A program made the position numbers and the translations under genes. DNA of 64,000 nt, from the NCBI RefSeq assembly GCF_026343335.1, contig NZ_JAPELX010000001.1:5394001-5458000 (forward strand), read 5' to 3'. The notes under the pieces were generated by a model. It had not been told where the DNA came from and ran no database searches. It was given only the letters and a program-made list of their open reading frames with translations. Below, piece by piece: positions 32,749 to 40,934 of the stretch; within the stretch, counting starts at the first letter, position 1; the number at the start of each line of letters is the position of its first letter. The stretch is from Streptomyces sp. NBC_00078 (GTDB lineage: Bacteria > Actinomycetota > Actinomycetes > Streptomycetales > Streptomycetaceae).

Positions 32749-33102
32749 CTATCGCGGCATGCTGCACCTGGGGCAGGCGCACGGCGGATACGCCGACGTA
32801 CGCGGCACCGGTCCGGCCCGCCTGCTGGTCAGGATCTCGACCCTTCCGCTGTCGGCGGTCACGGTGCCGGCCGTGTCGATCCGGTAGACGCGGATGGTGA
32901 GGCGGGACCGGGAGAGGGAGCGGCGCTGGGCGGATTCCAGGAGTTCGAGTGTGTCCGGTTGGGGCGGGTAGTGGTCGGCGCACGGAGGGCAGGCGTAGAC
33001 GTTGAAGCCGGGGCCCGTGGCGGCGTGGACCTCGTGGACCAGGATCGGTTCGTCCGTGATGCACTGGCAGCGGGTGCACATCCGCAGGGCGGGGCGGGTC
33101 AT
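32749..33102 (-). CDS. Small CxxC (zinc-ribbon-like) protein, second copy
   Basis: 117 aa, ATG 33102, differing from the 23633 protein at only a few positions (MRMCTRCQCITDEPILV). All cysteine pairs of the first copy are kept. The coupled upstream gene is missing except for its last codons, and the DNA changes abruptly near 33155 into the direct repeat shared with 24855. It therefore has lost its original promoter and may not be expressed. Confidence 0.55.
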   Translation of the reverse strand: MTRPALRMCTRCQCITDEPILVHEVHAATGPGFNVYACPPCADHYPPQPDTLELLESAQRRSLSRSRLTIRVYRIDTAGTVTADSGRVEILTSRRAGPVPRTSAYPPCACPRCSMPR

Positions 33103-33155
33103 CGGGCGGCCTCCGCCGGTACCCGCACGCCGTGGATGCGTTTCGGGCCTACGTT

Positions 33156-33517
33156 GCTTCGGCCTGCCCGATGCTCTGCCTGTGCCGGGGCATGAGTCGG
33201 CCGTCAGGTGGTGGCCGTAACGTGCCTGAACCTCGTTCCGAAGACGGTAAATGACGCTGCCCGTGGCCAGGTCCGATCGATGTGCAGGATGTGGCGGCGG
33301 GAGAGGCGGGCGAGGTGGGCCGAAGAGTGATAGAGCCGCAGGCGCATCGGTCCCGGCTAGCCGTCTGGGAGGCAGTCTTGGGTGTGCACGCTGAACAGCC
33401 GCAGCCAGGTGTCGAGGAGCGCGCCCCCGCAGGCCCCGGCGAGTCGGGCGGCCGGTGTGTGGACGAACAAGGCGTACCCACCTGCCAGCACGGCTGCTGT
33501 GGTCACGGCAGCCAGGA
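33156..33517. repeat. Direct repeat, copy 2
   Basis: Near-identical to 24855-25216. In this copy the pseudogene keeps its start and the upstream DNA homologous to 18360-18446. Confidence 0.7.
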
Positions 33518-33548
33518 CTGATCGTGTCCGGGTCCGGCTCCAGCCCAC
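33357..33548 (-). pseudogene. Truncated relative of the 18447 exported protein, copy 2
   Basis: From GTG 33548 the frame encodes a signal anchor (SVLAAVTTAAVLAGGYALF) and HTPAARLAGACGGALLDTWLRL, then stops after 63 codons; the intact relative has 365 aa. The upstream DNA matches that of the 18447 gene, so this was once a complete gene. Confidence 0.65.
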
Positions 33549-33639
33549 GAGTTCTCACTTTCCTCAACTGATCAAGAACGTTGAGCCTCTCACGGCACGC
33601 CCAAGTCCCCGAATACGGGTACTGGTTGAGGCCCTGGAC

Positions 33640-35222
33640 CGGGAGTTTAGACCGTGCCTTGAGGCCCGGTATATACCGTAGTTGTCGAGGGGGGAGCCGT
33701 CGTTCAATTCTCCCGGCGCCTAATGGGAGCTACGGAGCCGGGGAATGCTCGGGTCCGTAGCCGCCAGCAGGTGAGCACTACCGACGCCGGAAGCATTCGA
33801 CTTCTGAGGTCAGACCGTGCCCCTGCTGGTCGGCCGGGAGGCCAGACCGTTGATGGGGTGGCGTGCCCGCCGGGCAGTGGGGCGTGAGCACTGGATCCAT
33901 TAGGCCGCGTGCCGTGCCTTCCGCAGGCTGCATGGAGCAAAGCACCTGACCAGGAGGACGAGTTGCTGCTGATCGGCGATGACTGGGCCGAAGACCACCA
34001 CGACGTCGAGGTCCAGGACGAGGCAGGCCGAAAACTCGCCGCGGCGAGGCTGCCCGAGGGCGTGGAGGGAATCGCGAAGCTGCACGAGCTCCTGGCCAAG
34101 CACGGCGGCGAGGGCCTGGATGCCGCCGACGTGGTGGTGGGGATCGAGACCGACCGCGGCTCCTGGGTGCAGGCCCTGATCGCCTCCGGCTACCAGGTCT
34201 ATGCCATCAACCCGCGGCAGGTCGCCCGGTTCAAGGAACGCTATGCCTCCTCCGGCGCCAAGAGCGACAGGGGCGACGCGCACGCGCTGGCGGACATGGT
34301 CCGCATCGACCGGGCCCAGCTGCGGCCGGTGGCCGGGGACAGCGAGCAGGCGCAGGCCGTCAAGGTCGTCGCCCGCGCCCACCAGACCTCGATCTGGGAA
34401 CGCGTTCGCACGTTCCAGCGGCTGCGCAGCACGCTGCGCGAGTACTTCCCCGCCGCCCTGGCCGCCTACGCGGACCTCACACTGACCAGCACGGACGCCC
34501 TGGAACTGCTGATCAAGGCCCCTACCCCGGCGGCCGGGGCGAAGTTGACCCGTGCCCAGATCACCGCCGTTCTGGCCCGTGCCCGCCGGCGCAACCGGGA
34601 CGCGAAAGCGGCCACGATCCAGGCCGCGCTGCGCGAACGGCAGCTGGGCCTGCCCGAGCCGGTCACGACCGCCTACGCGGCCACCGTCACCGCTCACGCG
34701 AAGCTGCTGATCGCCCTGAACGAGCAGATAGCCGACCTGGAAGGGCAGGTGAGGGCCCATTTTCTCAAGCACCCAGACGCTGAGATCTACCTCTCGATGC
34801 CCGGCATCGCGGAGATCACCGGCGCCCGGGTGCTCGCCGAGTTCGGGGACGACCCCACCCGCTACGCGTCCGCCAAAGCCCGCAAGAACTACGCCGGCAC
34901 CAGCCCCATCACCCGGGCCTCCGGCAAGAGCCATACCGTCCAGGCCCGCTACGTCCGCAACAACCGGCTCGCCGATGCGTTGCAGACCCAGGCGTTCTCC
35001 GCCCTGCGCGCCTCGCCCGGCGCCCGCCACTACTACGACAAACAACGCGCCCGCGAGGCCGGTTACAACCCGGCCCTGCGGCAGCTCGGCAACCGCCTCG
35101 TCGGCATCCTCCACGGATGCCTCAAGACCCGAACCCTCTACGACGAAGCGACCGCCTGGTCGCACCACGCCCACACCCCTGCCGCTTGACACCAAACGAC
35201 ATGGGGTGTCTGACCTGACCTG
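33640..35222 (+). mobile_element. IS110-family insertion element (ends approximate)
   Basis: One intact IS110-type transposase gene with about 300 bases of non-coding DNA upstream and about 35 downstream. The left end is placed after about 33620, where homology to the region upstream of 18447 stops; the right end must lie before the gene ending at 35229. IS110 elements usually lack terminal inverted repeats and none were seen. A long upstream non-coding part is where the IS110 subgroup encodes its bridge RNA. Confidence 0.6.
33963..35189 (+). CDS. IS110-family transposase (DEDD recombinase)
   Basis: 408 aa from TTG 33963 with AGGAGG upstream; GTG 33909 in frame would add 18 residues. The N-terminal RuvC-like DEDD domain shows LLIGDDWAEDHHDVEV, VVGIETDRGSW and SGAKSDRGDAHALADM, in the family order. 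The C-terminal Tnp20 domain has LSMPGIAEITGARVLAEFGD and YAGTSPITRASGKS with the expected serine. Full length and uninterrupted, so potentially active. Confidence 0.9.
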   Translation: MLLIGDDWAEDHHDVEVQDEAGRKLAAARLPEGVEGIAKLHELLAKHGGEGLDAADVVVGIETDRGSWVQALIASGYQVYAINPRQVARFKERYASSGAKSDRGDAHALADMVRIDRAQLRPVAGDSEQAQAVKVVARAHQTSIWERVRTFQRLRSTLREYFPAALAAYADLTLTSTDALELLIKAPTPAAGAKLTRAQITAVLARARRRNRDAKAATIQAALRERQLGLPEPVTTAYAATVTAHAKLLIALNEQIADLEGQVRAHFLKHPDAEIYLSMPGIAEITGARVLAEFGDDPTRYASAKARKNYAGTSPITRASGKSHTVQARYVRNNRLADALQTQAFSALRASPGARHYYDKQRAREAGYNPALRQLGNRLVGILHGCLKTRTLYDEATAWSHHAHTPAA

Positions 35223-35228
35223 ATCAAT

Positions 35229-35813
35229 CTATTCCGCGGATGGTTCATTCGATCGCGGGTTGAGCAGTCTGTTCACTGCGCTGGATACCGCTCCCGACGT
35301 CGTCAGCTCCAATGTGTCGACTTCTTCGAAGAGAATCGCCAGCGCGAGATCCACTGCGTCCGCCTCCCCAGTCACAACACCAAAACTGCTCGTCCCTTTG
35401 CCCGCGGTGTTCTTGCCACGGGTGATAGAGACCACGACTCCAGAGCGGGCCAGAGTGCCGCCTCTTTCGAGTTTGGCTGCGACGTACTCGTACGATCGTT
35501 CCTGATATACGAGTCTCAGGGCTCGTGACGCGTTCCGGAACCCCTTGCTGTTGAAGGTCAGCCCTACGGAATTTCCGCCGACGGTGAGACGGGCGTTTCT
35601 CAGTGTTGGCCGCCCCGGGCCAACCGTCTGGTAGTGCACGTCTGGCATTTGCTCGCCGTACAGACGTACTTCGAGCTGTCTGCTACCTGCCTTGACTGAG
35701 GGTTTCTTGCGCTTGGCCTCGACCGTCACTTCGCCGAAGGCTCCAACGGGGCCTTGGCGGCCGTGGCGTTGCTTGCCAAAGAATGGCCGCAACTCGAACT
35801 GATAGCCTGCCAT
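35229..35813 (-). CDS. Family B partner protein of A3
   Basis: 194 aa, ATG 35813. It matches the 2970 protein in size, strand-rich pattern (RLVYQERSYEYVAAKL) and the C-terminal LAILFEEVDTLELTTSGA block, with low identity elsewhere. It follows A3 by 34 bases, as B1 follows A1. No signal peptide. Function unknown; conservation of the pairing despite sequence divergence is what would be expected of an effector with a matched partner. Confidence 0.55.
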   Translation of the reverse strand: MAGYQFELRPFFGKQRHGRQGPVGAFGEVTVEAKRKKPSVKAGSRQLEVRLYGEQMPDVHYQTVGPGRPTLRNARLTVGGNSVGLTFNSKGFRNASRALRLVYQERSYEYVAAKLERGGTLARSGVVVSITRGKNTAGKGTSSFGVVTGEADAVDLALAILFEEVDTLELTTSGAVSSAVNRLLNPRSNEPSAE

Positions 35814-35847
35814 GATTTACTTTCTTGAGGTGGGTCTCGGCTGTCAA

Positions 35848-37164
35848 TCAAAACCAGTTCATGGGGTTCGCCGCCTTGGCGACGGTCCTTGTTTCATGAG
35901 CAAGTCCCTTCCCGATCTTCGACGCCTTGTCGCCAACCCAGTCGACTGCCATTCCTGTACCTGCCTTGATGTCGTCCCAATGCTCGACGACCTTTGCTCC
36001 GCCGTAGACCAGTCCCGTGCCTACGGTGAGGCCAATGGTGACCGGGTTTGGAGCGACCATTGCTGCGGTCAGAGACGCGTTGAATCCAACTTCTGCCACG
36101 TCCGCGACGTACCCAGCTCCTTTTTTCTTAAAGGCTTCGCGTGGGTTTCCCTGGGCCCAGACATTGGCAGCGCTGACGCCCGTTGAAAGGAGACTCGCGC
36201 CGATGCCTGCGTAGCGGATGAACCCTCCGGTCTTGGCCGCTGCGCTGAGCCCTTTCAGGAACGGGGAAGCGGTCTTTCCTGCGGCGATAACGGCAGGCCG
36301 AGCATTGTTGAGCTTTTGAATATGCGAGGCCGAGCGGAAAACCTTCAAGAGACTCGCTTGGCCGGCACGAGTGACCAGTGCTCCGGAGTGAGTCGCACCG
36401 CCATACCGCATGGCCAGCGCATCAGATCCGACAAGGAAGTTGATGCCCTTGGCCACGGCCGGGGAACGCAGAACCGGCAATGCGCGTAATTCGTCCCAGG
36501 CGCGGCCGAGTAAGGCTGCCCGTCGCGTCGCGGTGAATGGGATCCTACTGGCGTTCTGGTAGAGAGTGCTCGTGGCAAACACGTTCCCGAGCTGCCCTGG
36601 GAGCCAACTGCCCGGCGCGCTGAGGGAGCGCAGTTCACCGACGGGGATCCTGCGCAAGCCCGCAGCAGCCCATGCGCGTGCTCCGCCGCCGCGCTCCAGC
36701 CAGTCGGAGTTCACGGCATTACGGAGTAGGCCGTTATACCAGGAGTTCTTGAACAGGACGTTTGCCATGCCGACGCCAGTTACCACCGTAGTGCCGCCGA
36801 CCTTGATGACACCCGTGATGTCACTGACATCGTTGAGGAACTCTTCGATGTCCTTTTCGCCGATTTCCTTCAGACCAGGCGCCTTGGCTAGATAGTGGGC
36901 CTCAATACGTGCCATCCAGTCGCTGTACGTCTCCCGGTCGCCGCGCTCGAAAAGCTGATCCTCTCGGGCCAGGACCGCACGTTTACGAAGGTCGGGTGCT
37001 GTCTCCGCAGCCCATGTCTGCATTGGTTTGAGGCGGACCAGATTGTCGGACACGCCGAGGGTGGTCGCCCGCGTAAAAGCCTCATCGAGTCTGTCCAGCA
37101 GCCCGCCCTTGCCGTCCATGAGCTTGGCGAGTTGATCAAGGTCATCTGGGTTGACCATTCGCAT
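35848..37164 (-). CDS. Family A large putative type VII-exported protein (copy A3)
   Basis: 438 aa from ATG 37164 (MRMVNPDDLDQLAKLMDGKGG), preceded by GGGGA; an in-frame ATG at 37215 is less likely. N-terminal helical block with TWAAETAPDLRKRA, a variable middle, the hydrophobic Gly/Ala region, VVEHWDD and the NPMNWF end, as in A1 and A2. The middle is shorter than in A1. It sits inside the L/S array, with lower GC than the Tad genes further on. Confidence 0.6.
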   Translation of the reverse strand: MRMVNPDDLDQLAKLMDGKGGLLDRLDEAFTRATTLGVSDNLVRLKPMQTWAAETAPDLRKRAVLAREDQLFERGDRETYSDWMARIEAHYLAKAPGLKEIGEKDIEEFLNDVSDITGVIKVGGTTVVTGVGMANVLFKNSWYNGLLRNAVNSDWLERGGGARAWAAAGLRRIPVGELRSLSAPGSWLPGQLGNVFATSTLYQNASRIPFTATRRAALLGRAWDELRALPVLRSPAVAKGINFLVGSDALAMRYGGATHSGALVTRAGQASLLKVFRSASHIQKLNNARPAVIAAGKTASPFLKGLSAAAKTGGFIRYAGIGASLLSTGVSAANVWAQGNPREAFKKKGAGYVADVAEVGFNASLTAAMVAPNPVTIGLTVGTGLVYGGAKVVEHWDDIKAGTGMAVDWVGDKASKIGKGLAHETRTVAKAANPMNWF

Positions 37165-37366
37165 GTTGTTCCCCGTTGTTACTTTGTGGCACACCGCTGC
37201 GTGCTGCCGAGGCACCCGCCCATAGCGGCCATGGTCGATGTGCGGGCATCGGTTCAGTGACCCAGCCTGCTCGTTTGGCCCTGCCGCATAAGCCGGTTCG
37301 ATGGGGACAGGAACGCTGAGAGCCAGAGTCAGGCCCCGACGCCGAGCAGTATGCGTCGCGATCCGC
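37165..37366. other. Spacer with remnant of an S gene start
   Basis: About 200 bases. On the minus strand at about 37372-37325 the reading VSGSRRILLGVGA followed by a stop resembles the start of S3 (VNGSRRTVL), placed just after a lipoprotein C-terminus as in a real L/S pair. It shows that another S gene once followed here. Confidence 0.45.
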
Positions 37367-37986
37367 TCACTGGCGCTTCGCCGCCTTCGTCCGGACGTAC
37401 ACCGTGGACGCCTGCCATAGGCCCTCGGCTGTAGGGAGCTTGGTCATGACGATCTTGAAGTAGTCGAAGTCCGCGAGGCTGGGCTTGAGAAGATGGGCTT
37501 GGTGCATTTGTCCCAGCCGGGCGGGAAGCTCTCGTTGACGTACGAGTCCCACCAGTAGCCTTTGCCGGTCTTGTCCTTGTTGAAGTCTTTGTACGTGCCG
37601 GGGGCTTCGCCGCCCTTCTCGTACTTGTTGCGTTGCTCCAGGTCCCATTGAGGCCCGGTCGACTCGGCGTTCCAGATCGGTTCGAGGGTTGCCTTGAGCT
37701 GTGCGGGCGTGTACTTCGGGGCGTACCAGCAGGCCGGTGGGGTCCAGGAGGTGGTGGAGGTGACCGGGCCGGCGGAGGTGCCGGTGCCGTTCTTGGAGCG
37801 GTCGAAGACGATGACGCCGGCTGAGAGAGTGCCGTCGGGGCTGCTGTTACCTTTCGCGCCTGGCTTGTTCGAGTTCTGAGTGTTGTCGTTCAGCGTGTCG
37901 TCGGCGTGTGCTAGGCCAGGCATGGACAGGACCGATAGGCACACCCCCGCGGCGAACGCCAGCGGAAGAGGCTTCAATCTGCGCAT
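37367..37986 (-). pseudogene. Chimeric broken unit: S5 5' half fused to an L 3' end
   Basis: From ATG 37986 (overlapping the L5 stop as TGATG) the frame has a signal peptide (LSVLSMPGLAHA), WTPPACWYAP and KGYWWDSYVNESFPPGW, as in S4, then at about 37487 the sequence jumps. After the jump another frame encodes LADFDYFKIVMTKLPTAEGLWQAS and TKAAKRQ, the C-terminus of an L3-type lipoprotein, to the stop at 37367. The S frame itself ends at 37444. The result of a deletion between adjacent units. Confidence 0.7.
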
Positions 37987-38639
37987 CAGGGCTGGCACTC
38001 GGCACTCCCGCTCTGAGAAATGATCTTCTGGATCACCCAAACGCCCTTGCTGTTCTTCTTGAGTGACGTGTGGTAAGCGACGTAGCTCTTGGCAGTGACT
38101 TCGGTCTTCTTGATCTTGTTGGTCGCGAGGTACTTGACGTACGCCTTGCCCTGGTCCTCGCAGTAACTGAGGGAAGCCGTTCCGTCCTTGGCCACGGCTA
38201 CCTGAGGGTCGTAGAAGCGGTATGCGCCAGTGATACTGGCCTTGTGATCCACGTAGTTCTGAATGAACTTCTGTGTACCGGCCGCTGCTTCACCCTCGTA
38301 GTAGTAGAGGTACGGCTTGTCGAGGGCGTCCTGGTGGACGATCGCAAGGTCCACGGCCTTGATGGACTGCTCGCTGTCGGACAGGACGGCATCCTTGGCT
38401 ACATCACTTGTTGCGGGCCAGTCGAAGGTGTACGAGAGATCCGACGGCATCTCAATCTTCGGCCGACCTGCCGCCTTGGAAGCCGAGACACTCGGCGAAG
38501 CCGACGTCGGGCTCCCCGTGCCTGCTCCCGCGATCTTGTCGTTGGTTTTGGAGCTGTCGTCCCCGCTCCCGCATGCCGTCAGCAGCAGGGCTGCGGTCGC
38601 GGCAAGCGCGGCGGCAGCGGGCAATGTGCGGCGCTTCAC
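37986..38639 (-). CDS. Lipoprotein L5 of the L/S array
   Basis: 217 aa from GTG 38639 (GGGGAG upstream). LLLTAC lipobox; the linker is slightly different (GSGDDSSKTNDKIAGAG). The mature domain keeps the family elements (TFDWPATSDVAKDAVLSD, ITGAYRFYDPQV, SLSYCEDQ, AECQP). Its partner gene is broken, so it is either orphaned or decaying. Confidence 0.55.
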   Translation of the reverse strand: MKRRTLPAAAALAATAALLLTACGSGDDSSKTNDKIAGAGTGSPTSASPSVSASKAAGRPKIEMPSDLSYTFDWPATSDVAKDAVLSDSEQSIKAVDLAIVHQDALDKPYLYYYEGEAAAGTQKFIQNYVDHKASITGAYRFYDPQVAVAKDGTASLSYCEDQGKAYVKYLATNKIKKTEVTAKSYVAYHTSLKKNSKGVWVIQKIISQSGSAECQP

Positions 38640-38989
38640 TGTGGACTCCCCGTGAGACTGAAGTTCGGCAAGAGCACAAACGGTATCGGCGGGGTTCCTG
38701 ATTTCGCCAGCGCGAACTTCCCTGCGAACCGGGGCAATTATGGACGCAGCGGCCCGCTCCGGGGTGTGGGATGTGTGTCGATCGTGCTCAACGGGAGGCG
38801 GCTCCGGACGCGTTGGGTGTGACGCGCCCGGAGCCGTTGGTGCTGGGTATTTGAGTTCGCTATCGCGGCATGCTGCACCTGGGGCAGGCGCACGGCGGAT
38901 ACGCCGACGTACGCGGCACCTGTTCGGCCCGTCCGCAGGTCAGGATCTCGCCCCGTCCGCTGTCGGCGGTCACGGTGCCGGCCGTGTCG
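38640..38989. repeat. Spacer repeat R5 with CxxC remnant
   Basis: 38641-38977 is identical to 27164-27500. It includes the hairpin 38799-38836 and, on the minus strand from 38860 to about 38990, the last 43 codons of a CxxC gene (ending CACPRCSMPR) whose 5' part is replaced by a family B fragment in the opposite orientation. Confidence 0.7.
38799..38836 (-). terminator. Spacer hairpin R5
   Basis: CGGCTCCGGACGCG / CGCGCCCGGAGCCG, 10-base loop, same as R3. Confidence 0.55.
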
Positions 38990-39391
38990 ATCGCGGTATC
39001 CACCTTTGCGGGGTTGCCCGACGGCGGACGGCCCCGCCTTGCCCGCGGCAGCCTGAGCGTCGCCGGGCAGGATGCGGCCTTCACCCGGAAGACCTTGCGG
39101 TCGAGCAAACGGGCCCGGGCGCTGCGGATCTGGGCCGTGGGGCGGGAGTACCGGTACCGGGAGGAAGGGAACCGGCGGCATCACGTGCTGGAGCGCCCGG
39201 AGTCCCGGATCGTCATGGCCCGTTCCAGTTGGGCGGATCCGAAGAACATCTCCGGAACAGCGCACGGAGCTGTGGACTCCGTGGACATCAGTCTCGCGAT
39301 CCTCTTCGAGGGCGTGTATACGCGAAATCTGTCGTTGCGCGGGGCGCTGATCTCGGCACCGGGGCGGCTGATGGATCGGCTCGGCGACTAG
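38990..39391 (+). pseudogene. 5'-truncated family B gene
   Basis: The plus strand encodes ARALRIWAVGREYRYREEG, then VDSVDISLAILFEGVYTRNLSLRGALISAPGRLM (in two stretches) to a stop at 39391. This aligns with the second half of the proteins at 2970 and 35229 (EEVDTxxLTTSGA). The first half is missing at the junction with the CxxC remnant and there is no start or binding site. Confidence 0.65.
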
Positions 39392-39461
39392 CAAATATTG
39401 CGCGTGCGTCCAGCGCCCAGCGTTCTGGGTCCCGCTCGTGAAGGCGTCTTCACGAACTTCA

Positions 39462-39662
39462 AGGAGTCCCAAAGCCCACGTCACGTACCGCCGTTCGTCC
39501 GGCAGCGGCCCGTACCCCTTCAAGGCATCGATCACCTGGAAGGTGACGTGGACCGACTCCGCCGACCCGGACGGGCCCGCGCGACAGCCGGCGCTGCCGG
39601 ACGGGCTCTCCACGTTCGAGCAGAACGTGGCGGTCAAGGAGATCCAGGCCGTGAACCGCTAG
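39462..39662 (+). pseudogene. C-terminal fragment of an S gene, plus strand
   Basis: Encodes HVTYRRSSGSGPYPFKASIT, then WKVTWTDS, an unusual insert rich in Pro/Ala, and NVAVKEIQAVNR with a stop. This is the end of the secreted S proteins, here in the opposite orientation to the array and without the first 280 or so residues. Confidence 0.65.
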
Positions 39663-39704
39663 CAAGCGACGGAGCGGACGGAGCGGACGGTGCGGTCCGT
39701 CGGC

Positions 39705-40421
39705 TCAGCCCAGCTTCGCGTTCTGCGCCTTCACGAGGTCGGCCGGGATCTTGGCGCTGCCCGGCCGGCCGTACACGAAAGCGCTGCCGTCAATGGTGAA
39801 GTAGTTGACGATCGTGTCACCGAAACGGAAGGTCTGGGTGCGGACGGTCTGCGCGCCCCTGTACTGGAAGGTGGCTGCGGCGGCGACCGACTGGTCACCG
39901 GCCGAGGGCGCGGGTTCCGCGGTCGCCGAGGTGTAAGTGGTGGCACCGGCACCGGACTTGGCGATGAAGCCACCGGCGCACGAGGCTGCTGCCTTGGAGA
40001 GTTCCTTCATCGCCGTCTCCGCTTTGCCATCGGCGTAAGTGGCGAGCGTGACGTAGGTGCCCATGGTGGTGGAGTTGTGCGCGACCCGTGTGAGCGAGGC
40101 TTCCGGTTCGCCGATGGGGAGTTCGTTCATCGCGTAAGCCAGCTGGGTGCAGGCGGCCTTGTCGACCCGCATCTCGTCCTGGCTGGCGGCGAGGGCGTCC
40201 CCCTTGGTGGGTGCCTTGAAGGTGTAGCCGCTGATATCCGCCTTGGTGACGACGAGCCGTGCGAGCCGCTCTTCGGGGCCCACCTGTTTTTTCGCAGTGG
40301 AGGTGGAAGCGGAGGGCGAGGCCGTGGACTTGGCGTCCGTGTCCGAGTCGTTGCCCGAGCAGGCGGTCAGTGCGGCGGCCAGGGACAGCGCGGACACAGC
40401 GGCCAGTGCGGCTCGCTTCAT
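39705..40421 (-). CDS. Lipoprotein with PknH-like exported domain
   Basis: 238 aa from ATG 40421, with GAGGAG upstream; in-frame extension to 40523 is not supported. Signal peptide with lipobox AALTAC (Cys about 21), Ser/Thr linker, then a domain with two cysteines (KAACTQLAYAMN, ASCAGGF) and a C-terminal VNYFTIDGSAFVYG. Size, disulphide positions and topology recall the PknH sensor-like domain found in many actinobacterial lipoproteins. Not part of the L/S family. Confidence 0.6.
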   Translation of the reverse strand: MKRAALAAVSALSLAAALTACSGNDSDTDAKSTASPSASTSTAKKQVGPEERLARLVVTKADISGYTFKAPTKGDALAASQDEMRVDKAACTQLAYAMNELPIGEPEASLTRVAHNSTTMGTYVTLATYADGKAETAMKELSKAAASCAGGFIAKSGAGATTYTSATAEPAPSAGDQSVAAAATFQYRGAQTVRTQTFRFGDTIVNYFTIDGSAFVYGRPGSAKIPADLVKAQNAKLG

Positions 40422-40934
40422 GTGGGGGGCTCCTCGGTGATGCGCGCATGGGCTCTTACGGGTGAAGCCGGGGAGAAGCGGGCCGCCCAGCGCGTGTGCC
40501 CGCCCGTGGCGATCCATGATCATGGCACGGCGGTTCCGCGCCTTCGTGAGCGAATCGTGCAGGCATCATGGCTGCCGCGTGAGGAACCCCGCGGTGCGGG
40601 CGTCGTGGCAGCACGGTGACTGATTCGCTACCGCACATACGGAGGCCCCGCGCAGCCTGGCCGCAACTGGGAAACCTGCACTTCAAGTTGCAGATGAATA
40701 ACGGTGGACGCGCGGCGGTCCACGGGGCAGGACGCGCCTTGAGGGGCTTATGTGCGGCTGATACGGTGCCATGGCTTGACACTCACCCCAGCGATGGCTA
40801 ATCGCCCAGGTCGGGTGGTACGTCCGACAGGTCCCGGACGTCTCCGCACGGGCGGCCTCGGGTGAAGTGTCCGGATTTGTAAAGAACTTGGCAGACGTAG
40901 CAGACAATTTCTTGGCTGTACGGGGAGCGGTTGC
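40422..40934. other. Divergent control region before the Tad operon
   Basis: 513 bases between the minus-strand lipoprotein and the first Tad gene; both promoters should lie here. No gene is supported. Immediately before the operon is GGGGAGCGG, the ribosome binding site of the CpaB-like gene. Promoter boxes could not be assigned. Confidence 0.5.

Noticed and set aside
33900..35195. Open frame of 431 codons on the minus strand opposite the IS110 transposase
   Set aside because: Antisense of a recognised transposase; Gly/Val/Arg-rich translation with no family resemblance.
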